From NCBI GenBank assembly GCA_946403855.1, contig CAMJBH010000012.1:1-64000 (forward strand): DNA of 64,000 bases, written 5' to 3'. The translations under genes and the position numbers were made by a program. Of this stretch, positions 60,321-64,000 are shown in pieces (positions within the stretch are counted from its first letter, which is position 1; the number at the start of each line of letters is the position of its first letter). A model generated the notes under the pieces. It was given only the letters and a program-made list of their open reading frames with translations, was not told the DNA's origin and ran no database searches. The stretch is from an uncultured Bacteroidales bacterium. GTDB lineage: Bacteria > Bacteroidota > Bacteroidia > Bacteroidales > UBA932.

Positions 60321-61667
60321 ATGGGTTCAGTAAAACCAAGAATCCCGACAGGAAAGTTCGTCATCCTGAACCGGATTAACACAAAGGGCGAAACAGTCAT
60401 TCATTTACGCTACTTCCTTGGAAGTTACGTTAAACGTTCTACAGGTATATCCATTCCCCCTTCAGCGTGGGATGAGAACAGGTGCTGCGTGAAATCTTCC
60501 TACAAGGATTCTGCGCGTATCAACGCAAAACTACAGAACCTTAAATGTGAGATTGACAACAAACTCCTCGCCTATGAAGGTGAGATGAATAAGACAGTCC
60601 TGAATTTCATACTCAACGGCGGGGACCCTGTCAATGAGGGCGACTTGCCAGATGAATCTCCAACGCAGGCTGTCACCAAACGGACAAGCTTCGTGGAATA
60701 CGCCAAGCGGGTCAATGATCTGAACTATGGCAAGAAAGAGTATGGGTATTCTCTTTGGTACAACAAGCAAAAGCTAATCGAGCAGTTTGAGACCTTCCTG
60801 GTCCACTGGAGGAAAACGCCAAAATTTGCGCTCAAGGACCTCCGGCAGGATGTCTTTGATGAGTATGTCCAGTACCGGTTTACGGTGAGAAAGAACACCA
60901 ACAAGGAGGCCATTAACAAGTCACTGGTACCGCTTTTTGTAGCTATCAAGGCTGCAATTACTAACGGCATTCTGGAGCAGGGAACATACGGTCCCATCGC
61001 GGAAAGCTACATTGAGACGCGGGAAACTGAATACAACCCCGATCTGGAGGACCGGGTCGTGGAAAAGGTGCGTTTCCTTACGCCGGAACAGATTGAAAAA
61101 CTGAAGGATTACTACGAAAAATGCAAGAACCCCCGGTCAAAGGAGATTCTGGACATCTGGTTCTTTGCTTACTATGCGTGCGGAATGCGCCTGTCGGACG
61201 TGATGACACTGGAATGGAAGCACATTGACTGGGAGGCCAAGGTCATCAAGAAAGTCCAGTTCAAGACCAAGCGGCTCGCTGATGTACTGCCTCCGCTTGG
61301 CAATTCCGCTCTGGAGATACTGGAACGGTGGAAGGCTAAGGAAAGAAACAACCGATTTGTATTTGACCTCCTGCCCGAAGATTACGACATGACGGACCAG
61401 AAACGACTCTTTATGGACCGCAATTCCAAGGACAAGACATTCAATACATCGCTGAATGTCGCCAGGATGACGCTGCGTTTTGAATTTCCCCTGACCATGC
61501 ACGTTGCCCGGCACTCGTTCGCCGTCATGTGCATCAAGGAAGGGATGAATGTATTCCTGCTGAGCAAGCTTTTGGGGCATTCGACCATTGCATCCACACA
61601 GCGCACCTATGCCCAGTTCCTGAAGGAGACAGTTGAAAGTGAAACCAAATTCATCCGGAACCTTTAA
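60321..61667 (+). CDS. int: Tyrosine-type site-specific integrase
   Basis: This 448-residue recombinase has an N-terminal arm-binding domain (about 10-95), a SAM-like core-binding domain (about 130-230) and a catalytic domain with Arg in CGMRLSDV, HVARHSFA (His-x-x-Arg), LGHSTI (His) and the nucleophile Tyr in RTYAQF. It would integrate and excise the element at its right. The repeats upstream may be its arm sites. Its last 4 bases overlap the convergent excisionase-like gene. Confidence 0.94.
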   Translation: MGSVKPRIPTGKFVILNRINTKGETVIHLRYFLGSYVKRSTGISIPPSAWDENRCCVKSSYKDSARINAKLQNLKCEIDNKLLAYEGEMNKTVLNFILNGGDPVNEGDLPDESPTQAVTKRTSFVEYAKRVNDLNYGKKEYGYSLWYNKQKLIEQFETFLVHWRKTPKFALKDLRQDVFDEYVQYRFTVRKNTNKEAINKSLVPLFVAIKAAITNGILEQGTYGPIAESYIETRETEYNPDLEDRVVEKVRFLTPEQIEKLKDYYEKCKNPRSKEILDIWFFAYYACGMRLSDVMTLEWKHIDWEAKVIKKVQFKTKRLADVLPPLGNSALEILERWKAKERNNRFVFDLLPEDYDMTDQKRLFMDRNSKDKTFNTSLNVARMTLRFEFPLTMHVARHSFAVMCIKEGMNVFLLSKLLGHSTIASTQRTYAQFLKETVESETKFIRNL

Positions 61668-61948
61668 CGCCTGCTCTTGCACTGAGTCAATGAATTATGG
61701 TGGATGCCGAGGAGGAATTCCTCGACATCCTCTTTTCTGTAAAGGTAGGTGTCCCCGACCTGCGAGTAGCCCAGCAGGCCGGCGTCGCGCCATTTTTTGA
61801 GCGTGGCCGTGGAGATATCCAGGAGTTTCATCAGCTCCGCGTTCGTGTACACGGGCTTATGGGCGTTCAGGCCCATCTTCAGGTCTTTCACTTCGTCGGC
61901 CAATCTTTCCAGCTGGCGGGCGATGTCGAGTCTTTCGCTTGGAGTCAT
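61664..61948 (-). CDS. Excisionase-like helix-turn-helix protein (94 aa)
   Basis: This 94-residue protein has an N-terminal coiled-coil-like helix (about 5-30) and a MerR/HTH_17 winged helix (about 32-82: YTNAELMKLLDISTATLKKWRDAGLL, then YLYRKEDVEEFL). This form is common in Bacteroides mobile elements, where it helps excision or regulates transfer. Its start overlaps the TOPRIM gene stop by 4 nt. Confidence 0.82.
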   Translation of the reverse strand: MTPSERLDIARQLERLADEVKDLKMGLNAHKPVYTNAELMKLLDISTATLKKWRDAGLLGYSQVGDTYLYRKEDVEEFLLGIHHNSLTQCKSRR

Positions 61949-62829
61949 ATGCTTGGCGTTAGTTTCATGTCTGCGGTATAGCCCCGGGAGGCCTGGAGCA
62001 TTTCATTGAGGTCTTTGTACTTTCCATAAAGGTCCGACATGTCCGTGACCTTTCCCGGAAACATCCCCTCCAGCGCGCTCTGGCATTTCTGTCCTGCAGC
62101 GTCATTGTCCAGAAAGCCCATTATCTTGTCATGAGCGCCGATGTAGGCCGACGCCTTCTGAAGGTTGTTCACGGAGTTCAGGACCACCACGTCGCAGCTG
62201 GGCGTCTTGCTCGACTGCATCACCTGCCAGGAAAGGAAGTCGAAGAATCCTTCAAACACTGCGACACCCTTTGCACTGGGCGTTACGGATATCTTCCCCT
62301 CTGTATTGATGGTAGTAATGGCGGCCTTCGTCGTTGACTTGAATCCGGACGGGGCATTGAGCGCGTATCCGCCCATATTGTTGGGAAATCCCAGCAGCGT
62401 GAAGTTCATTCCCTTTTGCGGGTTCCTGACGATGACTTCCTTGCAGTACATCCGGGCCAGTTCCAGCGGAATCTTCCGCTTCTGGAGGTAGTTAGTAAGA
62501 TACTCTTGCCTAATCTCTCGCACAGCCTTGATTTCGCTCTTCGGCGCACTCGGCTCCGGCTGCTTATATGTATAAGGAGCAAGAGACGCGACGAAAGCCT
62601 CCGCATCCTTGCAGTTGCAACGCTTTGTGAGCATCACAAGCTGGATGATGCTGCCGCCCTGCCCTAGGCCAAAGTCGTTCCAGAGGTTTTTCTCCCTGTC
62701 CACATGCAGCGATGCACGGGTTTCTTCTCGGAAGGGTGAAAACCACATGTCCTTCCCGGGCCCCTTTCGCGCTCCAAGGGCCTCCAGCACCTTCTCAATC
62801 GGGTAATTATAGATCTCTTTCTGGAACAT
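61945..62829 (-). CDS. TOPRIM-domain primase-like protein of a mobile element
   Basis: This 294-residue protein has a CHC2-like N-domain (about 25-80, MWFSPFREETRASLHVD) in which the zinc-binding Cys and His are absent, and a C-terminal TOPRIM domain (about 170-270) with Glu in AVFEGFFDFLSW and Asp-x-Asp in GFLDNDAAGQ. Such proteins are typical of Bacteroidetes conjugative and mobilisable elements and may prime the transferred strand. It forms an operon with the HTH gene downstream. Confidence 0.85.
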   Translation of the reverse strand: MFQKEIYNYPIEKVLEALGARKGPGKDMWFSPFREETRASLHVDREKNLWNDFGLGQGGSIIQLVMLTKRCNCKDAEAFVASLAPYTYKQPEPSAPKSEIKAVREIRQEYLTNYLQKRKIPLELARMYCKEVIVRNPQKGMNFTLLGFPNNMGGYALNAPSGFKSTTKAAITTINTEGKISVTPSAKGVAVFEGFFDFLSWQVMQSSKTPSCDVVVLNSVNNLQKASAYIGAHDKIMGFLDNDAAGQKCQSALEGMFPGKVTDMSDLYGKYKDLNEMLQASRGYTADMKLTPSI

Positions 62830-62847
62830 TGGTCAAAAGTTTCCTAA

Positions 62848-62877
62848 CATTTTGTCGCATTTTATCGTATTTTGTCA
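62848..62877 (+). repeat. Second triplet of 10-bp direct repeats
   Basis: CATTTTGTCG, CATTTTATCG and TATTTTGTCA lie directly upstream of the TOPRIM gene start. They share the consensus YATTTTRTCG, spacing and orientation with the triplet at 60206-60235. Confidence 0.7.
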
Positions 62878-62956
62878 AAAATTTGCTTACCTTTGTGAAA
62901 GATTTAGTGCTTTAAGGCTGCAAGTGATTGCGGAAAAGCAATAATATTTTTATTAT

Positions 62957-62975
62957 CGTAAACAAATAGTTTACG
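62957..62975. promoter_or_regulatory. Palindromic operator-like site
   Basis: CGTAAAC-5 nt-GTTTACG is a perfect 7-bp inverted repeat in the divergent gap between the TOPRIM gene and the small HTH gene. It is suitable for a dimeric repressor. Confidence 0.5.
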
Positions 62976-63022
62976 CAAAATAAGCTATTTATTTTTGAAT
63001 TTGCAAGAAAACCGATAGAATT

Positions 63023-63334
63023 ATGGCTAAAAAGACCGAAATAGAAACTCCTGCAGCAGAGCAGAAAACCCCTAAGAAGCGCCCCAATTACAAGCGCAAG
63101 ATGCCCATCCAGTACGGTCCCAAGCGCGGCCAGCGTCTGGCTCCTGTGCTGCTGTACCTCTTTCAGGAGGGCATCTCCATCTCCAACCTGGCAGACCGCC
63201 TGGGCCTCTCCCGTCAGGGAATCAGCACCCGTTTCGTGCGCGACAACTGCTCCATGAAAGATATGGAAGAGATGGCCGCTGCGGCCGGGTACAAGTTTGT
63301 CTGGAGCTGGGAAAAGATAGAAAAGGAAGACTAA
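63023..63334 (+). CDS. Small HTH DNA-binding protein of the mobile element (103 aa)
   Basis: The basic N-terminus (about 1-35) is followed by a helix-turn-helix (about 55-75, ISISNLADRLGLSRQGISTR) and an amphipathic C-terminal segment. It may regulate the element by binding the 10-bp repeats or the palindrome in its upstream gap; this is inference from location. It converges on the coupling-protein gene with a 4-nt overlap. Confidence 0.65.
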   Translation: MAKKTEIETPAAEQKTPKKRPNYKRKMPIQYGPKRGQRLAPVLLYLFQEGISISNLADRLGLSRQGISTRFVRDNCSMKDMEEMAAAAGYKFVWSWEKIEKED

Positions 63335-64000
63335 CCGGCATTGTTCTGTTCCTTGAAGAGCAGATTGGCAATGTCCACCCGGATCTTCCGGTAGTTTTTC
63401 TCCACTTCTTCTTCCATCTCCTTCTCGCTCAAGTTGACGATTTTCGGAACGGCTTCCCTGTGCACGGGAGGCTGTTCCGCTTTTATCTCCCCGCAGAATA
63501 TTTTCGGATGGACCTTTTGCGCAAATGTGTCGGCTACATATCCGCAGAAGGAGCCCTGAGAAAGGGCCTCTATCCTGTCGGGCGGAAGGACATCGCGGAG
63601 CTGGTACGAGTATGTGATGTGGTCATTCGACGCGCCTTCCTGATAAGAGCGCATCTCCCGTTCCACCTTCCCGAAGGATTTGCTGAGGCCTTCTGCCGTG
63701 TCGCCCTTTACGGCGCCGGCAAACACGTTTCCCACGGTGTTGAAGATGACATCCGATTCCTTCTGGTCGTAGTCCTTCACAAGCTGGCTCTTGTCCTGGG
63801 CGCCGATGACAACGGCCACCTTGTTCTCGCGCGCGGTATTGATAAGGTTGTCCAGGCCCTTGAGGTAAATCGTGGGCAGCTCGTCAATGAGAACGGCCGA
63901 GTGCTGCCGGCCGGGGACATTGATGACCTTGAACAGCTGGCTCATCAGCATGGCCAGCGTGGTGCCATAGACCGACTGGCGCCTGGGATTGTTGCCTACG
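63331..64000 (-). CDS. MobC/TraG-type conjugative coupling protein, C-terminal part
   Basis: The frame is open to the right edge, so only about the last 223 residues are seen. It contains a Walker B-like HSAVLIDELPTIYLKG and the sequence pattern NTARENKVAVVIGAQDKSQL, then VGNVFAGAVKGDTAEGLSKSFG, which matches MobC and TraG coupling proteins of Bacteroides mobilisable and conjugative elements. It links the relaxosome to a type IV secretion channel. The N-terminal membrane part and Walker A lie outside the window. Confidence 0.86.
   Translation of the reverse strand, partial: VGNNPRRQSVYGTTLAMLMSQLFKVINVPGRQHSAVLIDELPTIYLKGLDNLINTARENKVAVVIGAQDKSQLVKDYDQKESDVIFNTVGNVFAGAVKGDTAEGLSKSFGKVEREMRSYQEGASNDHITYSYQLRDVLPPDRIEALSQGSFCGYVADTFAQKVHPKIFCGEIKAEQPPVHREAVPKIVNLSEKEMEEEVEKNYRKIRVDIANLLFKEQNNAG

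Overview
The window reads as a chromosomal segment of a Bacteroidales bacterium. The evidence is SusC/SusD and BACON proteins, FecR/ECF pairs, TAnnTTTG promoter boxes (the Bacteroidetes -7 element), the Bacteroidetes Hc1-like histone, DUF2795 and MobC families, and mostly weak ribosome binding sites. Genus cannot be fixed from the sequence alone; the moderate GC content and the Fib_succ_major/GLUG surface lipoproteins would suit an uncultured gut or rumen lineage. Coding density is high. No gap between genes exceeds about 260 bases, and I saw no rRNA, tRNA or CRISPR array.

Layout: 1-7100 holds a partial rpsU, a secreted PHP-domain protein, a giant GLUG-repeat lipoprotein and a solitary ATPase. 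7100-9600 is housekeeping (rplU, rpmA, serS, ruvC). 9794-22881 is a cell-surface block: an outer-membrane beta-barrel protein, an ECF sigma factor and FecR anti-sigma factor, an STN-SusC/SusD pair, a BACON lipoprotein, a glycerophosphodiester phosphodiesterase (GDPD) lipoprotein and a BACON-GLUG lipoprotein. Next comes a GlpT-like organophosphate antiporter in an operon with HPr and a compact Enzyme I of the phosphotransferase system (22958-25974). Facing it is an operon of a mannitol-family EIICBA, a NagB-like/PIG-L fusion and NagB (30670-26143), with mtlD divergent to it (30740). This gives a complete sugar PTS, which is unusual in Bacteroidales.

The stretch 31.9-59.8 kb is mainly core functions: sulfatase, lnt, LysE exporter, PASTA protein, rluD, RNase G, HU, lon, coaD, ung, a manA-like isomerase, hslR-like, a LolC/E permease, rbfA, tyrS, tpiA, an M6 protease, an Hc1-like histone, pth, rplY, htpG, acyl-CoA ligase and folE. 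From about 60.2 kb a mobile element begins: tyrosine integrase, excisionase-like HTH protein, TOPRIM protein, a small HTH protein and a MobC/TraG-type coupling protein that runs off the right edge.

The most interesting signals are: (1) a predicted phosphodiester-scavenging system joining a Sus-type importer, a surface GDPD and a GlpT-like transporter; (2) the full PTS, whose EIICBA shares an operon with amino-sugar enzymes, one with a degenerate deaminase active site; (3) a set of long, near-perfect inverted repeats of unrelated sequence, one of them inside the EIICBA coding sequence at a domain linker; (4) two matching triplets of 10-bp direct repeats in the mobile element; (5) many genes whose -7 box lies only 4-8 nt before the start codon, implying leaderless mRNAs.
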